NCBI GenBank assembly: GCA_017447005.1
Contig: JAFSOM010000197.1
Coordinates: forward strand, 1-10,260
Direction: 5' to 3'
Origin: Oscillibacter sp.
GTDB taxonomy: Bacteria; Bacillota; Clostridia; Oscillospirales; Oscillospiraceae
DNA: 10,260 bases
Position numbers and translations under genes: made by a program. Positions within the stretch are counted from its first letter, which is position 1. Each line of letters starts with the position of its first letter. Shown here piece after piece: positions 1 to 5,256 of this stretch. The notes below the pieces were generated by a model that made no database searches, was not told the origin of the DNA, and worked only from the letters and a program-made list of their open reading frames with translations.

Positions 1-640
1 ACATGCTGGTTGTCGTTTCGCCTTCCCACACTTTGCGGGTAATGCCCAGCGTGGGAATCTTGACCGTGCCGATACTGCCGTCGGAACGCTTCATGTCCTT
101 GACGCTCGTGTAGGCCGTCTCCGCGCCGCCCGTGCGGACGGTTTTCGTCTCAAAGAACGCGGACGCGGGATAGAGCGCGTCGGGAGAAAGCGCGTCCCCG
201 CTTTGCGCGTAGGAAGTCGGCGTGAGAAACTCTCCGGCGCTTGCCGATGAGCTTACGCCGTACCCGGATGAGCTTACGTCGTAGCCGAATGAGCCTGCGC
301 CGTAACTGGATGAGCTTACGCCATAGGCAATCGCGGACGAGCCGCCGCCCGCATAGGCGCTCCCGACAGAGCCGCCGACGGAAAGCCGTATCTGTTCCGC
401 AACTCCGATAGAGGGTTGAACAGCGAGGCCGTAGGCCAGTTCCGGTATCCGGTAATCAACGACATTCGCGCCGCCGTAGTTGTAGCCTGAGCCGTAGACG
501 CTCTCATAGCCAGTCGCCTGATAGTAGGCGGGCGGGTCTACTCCCGCAAAGTTATAGTCGGCGGCCCCGGCGTAGGCCGTCAGGCCAAGCGCCACGCCGA
601 CAAGCAGCGCCCCGCCTTGAAGGAACGCTTTCATATTCAT
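1..640 (-). CDS. Secreted sortase-like protein, C-terminal part cut by the window edge
   Basis: About 213 residues are visible and the frame stays open to the left edge. Residues 1-24 form a signal peptide or N-terminal anchor (MNMKAFLQGG followed by a hydrophobic run ending TAYAGA). Residues 30-165 are Tyr/Gly/Ser-rich low complexity, including a heptad repeat. The last ~30 residues read SDGSIGTVKIPTLGITRKVW and continue EGETTTSM. This resembles the first strands of class C/D-type sortases (IGxLxIPxLGxxxxVxEG), which join surface proteins to peptidoglycan or to each other outside the membrane. The catalytic His, Cys and Arg would lie beyond the edge, so activity cannot be judged. Several in-frame ATGs (655, 649, 646, 640, 634) compete. 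I chose 640 because GGAG sits 9 bases upstream. It lies 82 bases after the membrane-protein gene, probably in the same operon. Sure of the gene, less sure of the sortase call. Confidence 0.68.
   Translation of the reverse strand, partial: MNMKAFLQGGALLVGVALGLTAYAGAADYNFAGVDPPAYYQATGYESVYGSGYNYGGANVVDYRIPELAYGLAVQPSIGVAEQIRLSVGGSVGSAYAGGGSSAIAYGVSSSSYGAGSFGYDVSSSGYGVSSSASAGEFLTPTSYAQSGDALSPDALYPASAFFETKTVRTGGAETAYTSVKDMKRSDGSIGTVKIPTLGITRKVWEGETTTSM
246..329 (-). repeat. 21-bp tandem repeat, about four units, coding a heptad
   Basis: On the plus strand the motif GATGAGCTTACGCC recurs at 246, 267 (one change), 288 (three changes) and 309, a strict 21-base period. It lies in frame in the sortase-like gene and encodes Y-G-V-S-S-S-x heptads (one unit degenerate as YGAGSFG). 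The period is a multiple of three, so gain or loss of a unit would lengthen or shorten the Ser/Gly/Tyr linker without a frameshift. Confidence 0.85.
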
Positions 641-687
641 GGACATCATCTCCATTCCTGCGCAAACGCGCCGTATATTTACCGCTA

Positions 688-705
688 CGCCGCTGTCTTG
701 CGGCG
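688..705 (-). other. Small intergenic hairpin
   Basis: On the minus strand CGCCGC and GCGGCG form a perfect 6-bp stem around a 6-base loop, between the membrane-protein gene and the sortase-like gene. No T-run follows, so it is not a convincing terminator. It could shape the mRNA between the two genes, or be chance in GC-rich DNA. Confidence 0.35.
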
Positions 706-722
706 GTCAGGTCGGTAACAAA

Positions 723-2198
723 TTACAGGTCGGACGCGTCCCCGCGTCCGCTTTCGGATTCCTCATCCGTTGCGGGATAATCGTCCTCCAATGGCGGGGC
801 GTCCGTTCCGTATGGAACGGCGTCGCTGTTATTATAAGGTTGCTCCGCGCTTTCCTGATTGAGAACCTCGCTTTCGATTTCCTCCGCGCCGTACCGCGCC
901 CCGTCAGCCGGATACGAAACGCCGTCCTCCTCCCACGCGTCCGTTTCCCACGGAGCGGGGCCGTCATCGTAAGGCGCGTTTTCGTCTTCCGAACCATATG
1001 GGGGATGATAGGGCGGTTCGGCGTAGCCGCCATAATAAGGCGAATCGTCGTAACCGGACGCCTCCTGTTTCCGGCGGTTCATCGCGGCGGCAACCAGAGC
1101 GATGACAATCAGAGCGACAACGCCGCCGCACGCGTACAGAAACCGTCTGAGGCCGCCGTCAGATTCCATCGTCTCGCTTTCTTCGGTTTCTTTGGGTTCG
1201 TCGGCCTGTCGGGGTTCTGGAAGTTCAGCCGATTCCGTTTCCCACGGAATTTCCTCTGACGCTCCATTGTCAACCCATTCCGTTTCCGGCTCCTTATCGC
1301 CGGGAGTTTCGGGAACATCGGGCGCGTCGGCGACCGGCGGCGGTTCGGGCGTTTCTCCCGCGTCGTCCGATTCGTTTGAGCGTTCCGCGCTCTCCGAAAT
1401 CTCTCCGACCGTTTCCGGCAGTTCCTCAATCTGTCCGGTCGTTCCCGGCGGCTCCTTCGTCTCCTTCGGCGGCGGTTCGACGGGAACGCCCACGTAGGTC
1501 ACGGTATACGTTACGTCCTTCAAAACGCGGCATGACACCATTCCCGCATAGCTGGCCGCGCTGACATAACCCGTGGCGGCTTTCCGGTAGCCCGTCCCCG
1601 CGTAAGAGGCCACAGCTTTATAAGAGGAAGGAATCAGCATATCCTCCACAAGCTCGCTCTCCTGTATCTGCCAGTCCACGGACTGGAGCGACAGCGTAAC
1701 GCCGTCTTTCGTCATAGTAGCCGGGATATAGGACATATCGTTGCTGTCCAAATCCGTAAACTCCCTCGTGGCGCTGACCGCGTAGCTTTGCGTTTCAACT
1801 CCCGCCGCCTCCGTGTGAATCGTAGACGCGTTCAAATGGAGAACGCCGCTGTACTTTCCATCGTCGTAATCCATGGACGGCGGCAACGCGGAAATCACGG
1901 CGGAAAGCTCCCGTTCGGACGTTTTGACCGTCACGGTTTCCGTATGGGGCTTTTCGTCATGGAAGTAATTTTCCTTCCTGTCCATGCTGGAAAACGTATA
2001 AAGCCAGCCGTCGCGTTCAAACGGCGCCTCCGCCAGCTTTTCCGACGGAAAGTCGGGCGACACCGTGTAGGTTTTGACGCACTGCTGGACGCCGTTGACG
2101 TTTTGCACCACCGTATCGGTAGGCAGGGCGGCGGCGTGGGCCACCGTAATGAGAATCAGCGTAACGACGAATCTGGACGCGTCTTTCAGAATCCCCAT
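723..2198 (-). CDS. Single-pass membrane protein: ectodomain, acidic stalk, long cytoplasmic tail
   Basis: 491 residues. The start is well set: GGGAGGAA lies 6 bases before the ATG. Residues 1-24 are a signal peptide (hydrophobic VVTLILITVAHAAA). Residues 26-238 form a beta-rich ectodomain with features such as YDDGKYSG (111-118), YIPATMTKDG (157-166) and YVSAASYAG (211-219). Residues 240-348 are a Pro/Glu/Thr/Ser-rich stalk. Residues 353-373 are one membrane segment followed by NRRKQ, and residues 379-491 are an acidic tail with 12 Tyr, many Pro and no predicted fold. Expected topology is ectodomain outside, tail inside. No LPXTG-like motif precedes the membrane segment, so it is not an obvious sortase substrate. 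I recall similar ectodomains next to sortase-like genes in Clostridia; this is from memory, not a search. A role as membrane partner or scaffold for the sortase-like protein is inference. Confidence 0.88.
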   Translation of the reverse strand: MGILKDASRFVVTLILITVAHAAALPTDTVVQNVNGVQQCVKTYTVSPDFPSEKLAEAPFERDGWLYTFSSMDRKENYFHDEKPHTETVTVKTSERELSAVISALPPSMDYDDGKYSGVLHLNASTIHTEAAGVETQSYAVSATREFTDLDSNDMSYIPATMTKDGVTLSLQSVDWQIQESELVEDMLIPSSYKAVASYAGTGYRKAATGYVSAASYAGMVSCRVLKDVTYTVTYVGVPVEPPPKETKEPPGTTGQIEELPETVGEISESAERSNESDDAGETPEPPPVADAPDVPETPGDKEPETEWVDNGASEEIPWETESAELPEPRQADEPKETEESETMESDGGLRRFLYACGGVVALIVIALVAAAMNRRKQEASGYDDSPYYGGYAEPPYHPPYGSEDENAPYDDGPAPWETDAWEEDGVSYPADGARYGAEEIESEVLNQESAEQPYNNSDAVPYGTDAPPLEDDYPATDEESESGRGDASDL

Positions 2199-2248
2199 GC
2201 CGCGTTCCTCCCTTCCGGCTCCGTTGCGCTTCTGTGAAAACTGCGCAT
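2186..2248 (-). CDS. Candidate 20-residue small ORF with a strong ribosome binding site
   Basis: AAGGAGGA (2257-2264) lies at ideal spacing, 8 bases, before an ATG that opens a 20-codon frame (begins MRSFHRSATE, ends AAWGF). Its TGA falls 13 bases inside the next gene, so a ribosome finishing here would sit at the start of the membrane-protein gene. This could be a translational-coupling leader peptide. Against it: the binding site also lies in the last codons of the RelE-like gene, the peptide resembles nothing I know, and the next gene has its own good site. Confidence 0.3.
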   Translation of the reverse strand: MRSFHRSATEPEGRNAAWGF

Positions 2249-2252
2249 TCGC

Positions 2253-2639
2253 TCAATCCTCCTTATAAAATTCATACGCCGCGACGCGTTCCGGGTGCGC
2301 CCGGATGTCCGCCAGAACGCCGATGGACTGCTCCAGCGCCCGCATGGAATCGCGGGGCTGTTTCTTCACGAACGGAACCAGCAGCAGAACCTCGCTGTCG
2401 GTAATCGTGAAAATGACGCGAACGAGAATCTTGTTCCGCTCCCGCAGTTCGTAAAACTGATGATATTTCTCCAAAGAGAAATGCTTGAAATGCGGCTCTT
2501 TCAGTTCGCTCAACGGAAGCCGTACCAGCCGCAGAAGCTGGAATTTCAATTTCTGACGCAGTTTCGCCTCCAGAGAATCGAAGAACGCCGGAACGGGCGG
2601 GGCTTTCCCCGGAGGGCAGTAGATTTTGACGGACCGCAT
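2253..2639 (-). CDS. RelE/HigB (phage Gp49-like) family protein, no antitoxin partner seen
   Basis: 128 residues. The ATG at 2639 is preferred over a GTG four codons upstream because GAGGTGG (2648-2654) lies 8 bases before it. The core follows the Gp49/HigB toxin pattern: a helical N-terminal half, FKHFSLEKYHQFYELRERNK (YELR motif about residues 65-68), strands VRVIFTITDSEVLLLVPF, then FVKKQ and a C-terminal helix. Known members are small mRNA-cleaving toxins paired with a helix-turn-helix antitoxin. Neither neighbour looks like an antitoxin: the 124-aa protein upstream has no evident HTH and downstream is a membrane protein. It may be a solitary toxin-like fold with another job. The family call is moderate; mRNA cleavage is unproven. 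Confidence 0.75.
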   Translation of the reverse strand: MRSVKIYCPPGKAPPVPAFFDSLEAKLRQKLKFQLLRLVRLPLSELKEPHFKHFSLEKYHQFYELRERNKILVRVIFTITDSEVLLLVPFVKKQPRDSMRALEQSIGVLADIRAHPERVAAYEFYKED

Positions 2640-2686
2640 AAGGACAACCACCTCAATTTTTGCCTGCGCGTCTGCGCGGGATATGG

Positions 2687-2714
2687 AAAAACAGGAGCGC
2701 GAATCTCCCGTTTT
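2687..2714 (-). terminator. Intrinsic terminator-like hairpin between the first two genes of the minus operon
   Basis: Read on the minus strand, AAAACGGGAG and CTCCTGTTTT form a 10-bp stem (one G-U pair) around a 7-base loop, with a fifth T and CC following. The T-run is part of the 3' arm, as in many A/U-sided terminators. It lies in the 103-base gap after the 124-aa gene and could reduce transcription into the RelE-like gene. It is nearly symmetric and might act on either strand. Confidence 0.5.
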
Positions 2715-2742
2715 CCGTCAGTTTTAGAATGGAATTGTGTTG

Positions 2743-3117
2743 TTACGCCGTTTCGCAAAACTCCGCCAGACGCCGGACAAATCCCGCCGCGAACGCGGTT
2801 TCCAAATCCGCGTGGCCGTACATCATCCGCACAGGCTCTGGCACGGGCTGAAAAAGCGCCTCGTAAGCGTCGCAAACCAAAGAGAACGCCTCCCTGTATT
2901 CCATATTCCGTTGCGTCTCCATAAGCGGGGCGAGGAAATCCGACAGCCGTTCCGCGTCCTCAAAGGAATCCCACAGCGTCTCATAAAACAGCGCGGCGTA
3001 AACGCGGGACAACGCCGCCATCGCGTCCTGTTCCGGCGCTCCGCGCTCATTGAGAAGTCCCGTTCGCATTAGCGTCGAATGCGCGGAATCCGTTTTTCTA
3101 TCGTCTGGCGAGTTCAT
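2743..3117 (-). CDS. Hypothetical protein, 124 aa, mostly helical
   Basis: I do not recognise this family. The start is well supported: AGGAGAAG (3125-3132) lies 7 bases before the ATG. The first ~30 residues are polar and probably disordered. From about residue 31 the protein looks all-helical and acidic (AMAALSRVYAALFYETLWDS, then EAFSLVCDAYEALF and DLETAFAAGFVRRLAEF). It has no signal peptide, membrane segment or recognisable catalytic motif, so it is probably cytoplasmic. It is the first gene of the minus-strand unit, directly behind the leader terminator, and precedes the RelE-like gene. An unconventional antitoxin is conceivable from position only; nothing in the sequence shows it. Confidence 0.75.
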   Translation of the reverse strand: MNSPDDRKTDSAHSTLMRTGLLNERGAPEQDAMAALSRVYAALFYETLWDSFEDAERLSDFLAPLMETQRNMEYREAFSLVCDAYEALFQPVPEPVRMMYGHADLETAFAAGFVRRLAEFCETA

Positions 3118-3146
3118 TATTTTTCTTCTCCTGTGGCTTAGGGCAT

Positions 3147-3189
3147 AAAAAGAAGACCCGGCTCCGTCAGGCGGACGGAGTCAAGCCTT
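3147..3189 (-). terminator. Intrinsic terminator in the leader, just upstream of a ribosome binding site
   Basis: On the minus strand the arms AAGGCTTGACTCCGTC (3189-3174) and GACGGAGCCGGGTCTT (3168-3153) pair at 15 of 16 positions, three of them G-U, around the 5-base loop CGCCT. CTTTTT follows (3152-3147). It is a convincing terminator, yet it stands after a promoter and only 14 bases before the AGGAGAAG site of the 124-aa gene. It therefore should act as an attenuator, or end a short independent RNA. Confidence 0.78.
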
Positions 3190-3274
3190 TCACGCGAATT
3201 TTCCATGAACGAAATCCCTTTCCCCCGGAGAGTCCGGGACAGCGGCGGGGAATCCGTTCATAGAAAATTGGCAT
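3147..3274 (-). ncRNA. Folded leader RNA or small RNA of unknown class
   Basis: The predicted transcript starts near 3274 and meets the terminator at 3147, giving about 125 bases. Its 5' part folds into one long stem: the arm at 3269-3248 pairs with 3218-3197 over 22 positions (19 Watson-Crick, 2 G-U, 1 T-T mismatch; core ATGAACG/CGTTCAT). The apical region holds a second perfect hairpin, CCCGGA-CTC-TCCGGG (3238-3224). Eight bases separate this stem from the terminator. GUCCCGGACUC (3240-3230) could alternatively pair with GAGCCGGGUC of the terminator's 3' arm, with one bulge and one mismatch, a possible antiterminator. I match it to no known riboswitch, T-box or protein-leader family. Promoter, fold, terminator, then ribosome binding site is typical of cis-regulatory leaders. 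Confidence 0.6.
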
Positions 3275-3279
3275 TGTGA

Positions 3280-3309
3280 AGTATAGCACAGAAAAAGAGG
3301 AAAAAGCAA
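3280..3309 (-). promoter_or_regulatory. Sigma-A-type promoter for the minus-strand unit
   Basis: On the minus strand: -35 TTGCTT (3309-3304), 18-base spacer, -10 TATACT (3285-3280), with TGC directly before the -10 (extended -10). The region upstream is A/T-rich with phased A-tracts, fit for an UP element. Transcription would start near 3274, at the 5' foot of the leader stem. Confidence 0.7.
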
Positions 3310-3335
3310 TACCCTGAAACTGGAAATTTTCGCGT

Positions 3336-3374
3336 AAAAAACGGGTAAAAAAGCGGAAAAAAACAGGCAAAAAA
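3336..3374. promoter_or_regulatory. Phased A-tracts (likely intrinsically bent DNA) between divergent promoters
   Basis: Runs of six or seven A start at 3336, 3347, 3357 and 3369, spaced 11, 10 and 12 bases, close to one helical turn. A-tracts in phase bend DNA. They lie about 27-65 bases upstream of the minus-strand -35 element and about 100 bases upstream of the plus-strand -35. The remaining bases 3375-3474 are A/T-rich and I see no gene or clear site in them. Confidence 0.55.
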
Positions 3375-3474
3375 CTTCCATCGCTCTGCAACGCAATATT
3401 TTCAGTGAAATAAGGCAGAATTTTGCCAGCTATCGCGTGATTTTCGCATGTTTTACGACGTAGAAAATTTTCGC

Positions 3475-3503
3475 TTGTCAGGCGCGCAAAGTTATGGTAT
3501 GCT
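3475..3503 (+). promoter_or_regulatory. Sigma-A-type promoter for the plus-strand operon
   Basis: -35 TTGTCA (3475-3480), 17-base spacer, -10 TATGCT (3498-3503), preceded by TGG (extended -10). A start near 3510 leaves a leader of about 33 bases before the ATG at 3543. It diverges from the minus-strand promoter, with about 165 bases between the -35 elements. Confidence 0.68.
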
Positions 3504-3542
3504 CAAACCCGCAAACCGGAAATGAGCGGAGCGGGAGAGCCT

Positions 3543-3959
3543 ATGGAGTATGATGAGGAACGGCGTTTCGTCCGGCTGTTCGTCAGAAAGTCAAGACGGG
3601 AACGACTGTTGTACGAACTGACGAATCCCCGAAAAAGATACGATGGTCTAAGCCGCTTCTGTCACCATGCGCCGGAACTGCTTGACGCAAGGAAGATTCT
3701 CCTGTCGGGAGAGGACTTGGAGCGTCAGGCGGCGTTTCGCGGCTTTGCCGAACGTCATGACGAACCGTGCTTTATCCTGTCGCCGGACTTCTCTCTGGAC
3801 GGGCGAACGGCGCGTTTTGGCGCGGCCTTGAATCTCGCGTCCGCCTGTTTCGACGCGGCGATTATCCTTGGCGGCTCTTTCGCCGTCGTTTATGGGGAAG
3901 TCATGAAAGGCGGACGCGGAAAGTATCTGCTGACGGAAGAAGGGGTGAAGCTGAAATGA
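3543..3959 (+). CDS. Hypothetical protein, 138 aa
   Basis: I do not recognise a named family. The ATG at 3543 has GGGAG 5 bases upstream. An in-frame ATG at 3522 (7 codons earlier) has only a weak site. The protein is cytoplasmic in character, with no signal peptide or membrane segment. The first half is basic and helical (RLFVRKSRRERLLYELTNP, then KRYDGLSRFCHHAPELLDAR). The second half alternates strand and helix (CFILSPDFSLDGRT, then AAIILGGSFAVVYGEVMKGG), giving an alpha/beta look. Cys and His residues (about 40-42 and 76) do not form a clear metal site. It is first in a three-gene operon and its TGA overlaps the lipoprotein ATG (ATGA), so the two are probably translationally coupled. Confidence 0.78.
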   Translation: MEYDEERRFVRLFVRKSRRERLLYELTNPRKRYDGLSRFCHHAPELLDARKILLSGEDLERQAAFRGFAERHDEPCFILSPDFSLDGRTARFGAALNLASACFDAAIILGGSFAVVYGEVMKGGRGKYLLTEEGVKLK

Positions 3960-4627
3960 GACGTAGCGTCAAAATTCGCGTATTGTCCATTGCGTACTGT
4001 TTCCTGATTCTATGCTGTCTCTCCGCCTGCGCCATTGGCGGGAGAAATCGCGGCGGGACTGACGGGGGCTTTGCGGACAATCAGGTTTCCGAAAGCGAAC
4101 ACGACGGGACGAATGAACTGACTGAAACGGAAAGCGACGGGGAAAGTCTTGTTTCGGACCCCTCTCAGGAAACGGAAGAAGAAACGGCGGCGGAAGCGGA
4201 GAAAAGCAGGCAACTTTCGTCCGTTGAGGACATTGGACTTCATGCGGTCGATGAGACAGGAAAAAATTACGCCTTTTCGTACCATCAGGAGGAATTTTCG
4301 GCGCGATATACGCCGGATAACTGGAAGATTGTCGATTCCTATAAAATTACCGATATGGACGATATAGTAGTCATTTGTCAGGCGCTTTCGGACGTTCATC
4401 CCGTACACGGGCGGGATATGGAATCCTTCAGGGCGCCGGAGGATATGGCTTTCGAGTGGTTGCAACACAATATCGCGTATGCGGTTCTTCCAGATAACAG
4501 CCCGTGGAAGCGAAACGCGAAGGACGTTGACCTGAATCCGGCTGACCAGGGCAAAACCTTTGAGGAAATGTACGAGGACAGAACCGGAAAGAAGTTTCGG
4601 ATAGAGGATTTCTTACGGTTTGACTGA
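3956..4627 (+). CDS. Lipoprotein with acidic linker and C-terminal domain of unknown function
   Basis: 223 residues. The N-terminus is a type II (lipoprotein) signal: basic MRRSVKIR, a hydrophobic core, then lipobox L-S-A-C with Cys25 as the lipidated residue. The mature protein should be anchored outside the membrane. Residues ~30-85 are a Ser/Glu/Thr/Asp-rich linker without hydrophobic residues. Residues ~90-223 look folded (FSYHQEEFSARYTPDNWKIV, MDDIVVICQALSDVHPVHGR) with many aromatic and acidic residues. I recognise no enzyme or solute-binding motif. The start overlaps the previous stop by ATGA, with AAGGGG about 10 bases upstream. The next gene begins 13 bases after its stop. Confidence 0.85.
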   Translation: MRRSVKIRVLSIAYCFLILCCLSACAIGGRNRGGTDGGFADNQVSESEHDGTNELTETESDGESLVSDPSQETEEETAAEAEKSRQLSSVEDIGLHAVDETGKNYAFSYHQEEFSARYTPDNWKIVDSYKITDMDDIVVICQALSDVHPVHGRDMESFRAPEDMAFEWLQHNIAYAVLPDNSPWKRNAKDVDLNPADQGKTFEEMYEDRTGKKFRIEDFLRFD

Positions 4628-4640
4628 AACGGAGGAAAGC

Positions 4641-5153
4641 ATGAGACTGTTTATCGCAATCCGGTTAAGCGACGAAATCCGGAGCGGACTTGCGGAGATT
4701 CAATCGTTTCTGCGGAATCGCGGCGTAAGCGGGAACTTTACCAAACTCGAAAATCTGCATTTGACGCTGGCCTTTATCGGGGAATACGACGACCCGGAGG
4801 ACGTTCTGGATGCCATGCGCGGCGTTCCCTTTGCGCCGTTTTCCATACGCCTGGACGGATTCGGAAGTTTCGGCGATTTATACTGGTGCGGCATTGGCGA
4901 GAACAACGAGCTTTCCGCTTACGTGAAGCGTCTGCGCAGGGCTTTGGCGGAAAGCGGAATCCCGTTTGACCGAAAAAAGTTTTCCCCGCACATCACGCTG
5001 ATTCGCAAGGCGTCCTTTGACAGAAACCGCAGCTTTCCCGGCGTGACCGTGCCGGACGCCTCAATGGAAGCCGACCGCGTTTCCCTCATGCGCTCCGACC
5101 GTGCGAAAAGCGGCATGGTCTACACGGAAATCGGACGCGTTTTAGCGAATTAA
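4641..5153 (+). CDS. thpR: RNA 2',3'-cyclic phosphodiesterase (2H superfamily)
   Basis: 170 residues, close to the usual length of ThpR/LigT proteins. It has the family start MRLFIAIRLSDEI and both catalytic HxTx motifs: HLTL at 40-43 within NLHLTLAFIG, and HITL at 117-120 within FSPHITLIRK. Known members hydrolyse 2',3'-cyclic phosphate ends of RNA to 2'-phosphates in the cytoplasm. In some bacteria they were first found as tRNA half ligases in vitro. The ATG at 4641 is chosen because GGAGG lies 5 bases before it; a TTG seven codons upstream overlaps the lipoprotein gene and has no better site. It is last in the plus-strand operon and is followed by a hairpin. Its link to the lipoprotein is positional only. 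Confidence 0.95.
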   Translation: MRLFIAIRLSDEIRSGLAEIQSFLRNRGVSGNFTKLENLHLTLAFIGEYDDPEDVLDAMRGVPFAPFSIRLDGFGSFGDLYWCGIGENNELSAYVKRLRRALAESGIPFDRKKFSPHITLIRKASFDRNRSFPGVTVPDASMEADRVSLMRSDRAKSGMVYTEIGRVLAN

Positions 5154-5171
5154 ACGAATGTGATACGCTAT

Positions 5172-5206
5172 GAAACTACCGCCGACTTCAAGCCGACGGT
5201 AGTTTC
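5172..5206. terminator. Convergent hairpin, probably a shared terminator
   Basis: GAAACTACCG (5172-5181) and CGGTAGTTTC (5197-5206) form a perfect 10-bp stem, with two further short paired stretches inside. It lies 18 bases after the thpR stop and 50 bases after the stop of the convergent SLH gene. The flanking T-runs are weak (ACGTTTCATTT on the plus side), so efficiency is uncertain. The position between converging genes fits a two-way terminator. Confidence 0.68.
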
Positions 5207-5256
5207 ACGTTTCATTTCAAGAGAAACGGCGCTCTTTATCAAAGGCCGCGTTCCGA

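Noticed and set aside
246..329. CRISPR-like array
   Set aside because: The repeats are contiguous 21-base coding units with no spacers.
639..1259. 206-codon plus-strand frame across the membrane-protein gene
   Set aside because: It is antisense to a gene with a clear signal peptide, membrane helix and ribosome binding site, and is Arg/Phe/Val-rich without domain signal.
3197..3269. The long inverted repeat as terminal repeats of a miniature transposon
   Set aside because: The arms enclose only ~30 bases, no target-site duplication is visible, and the placement between promoter and terminator fits a transcribed structure better.
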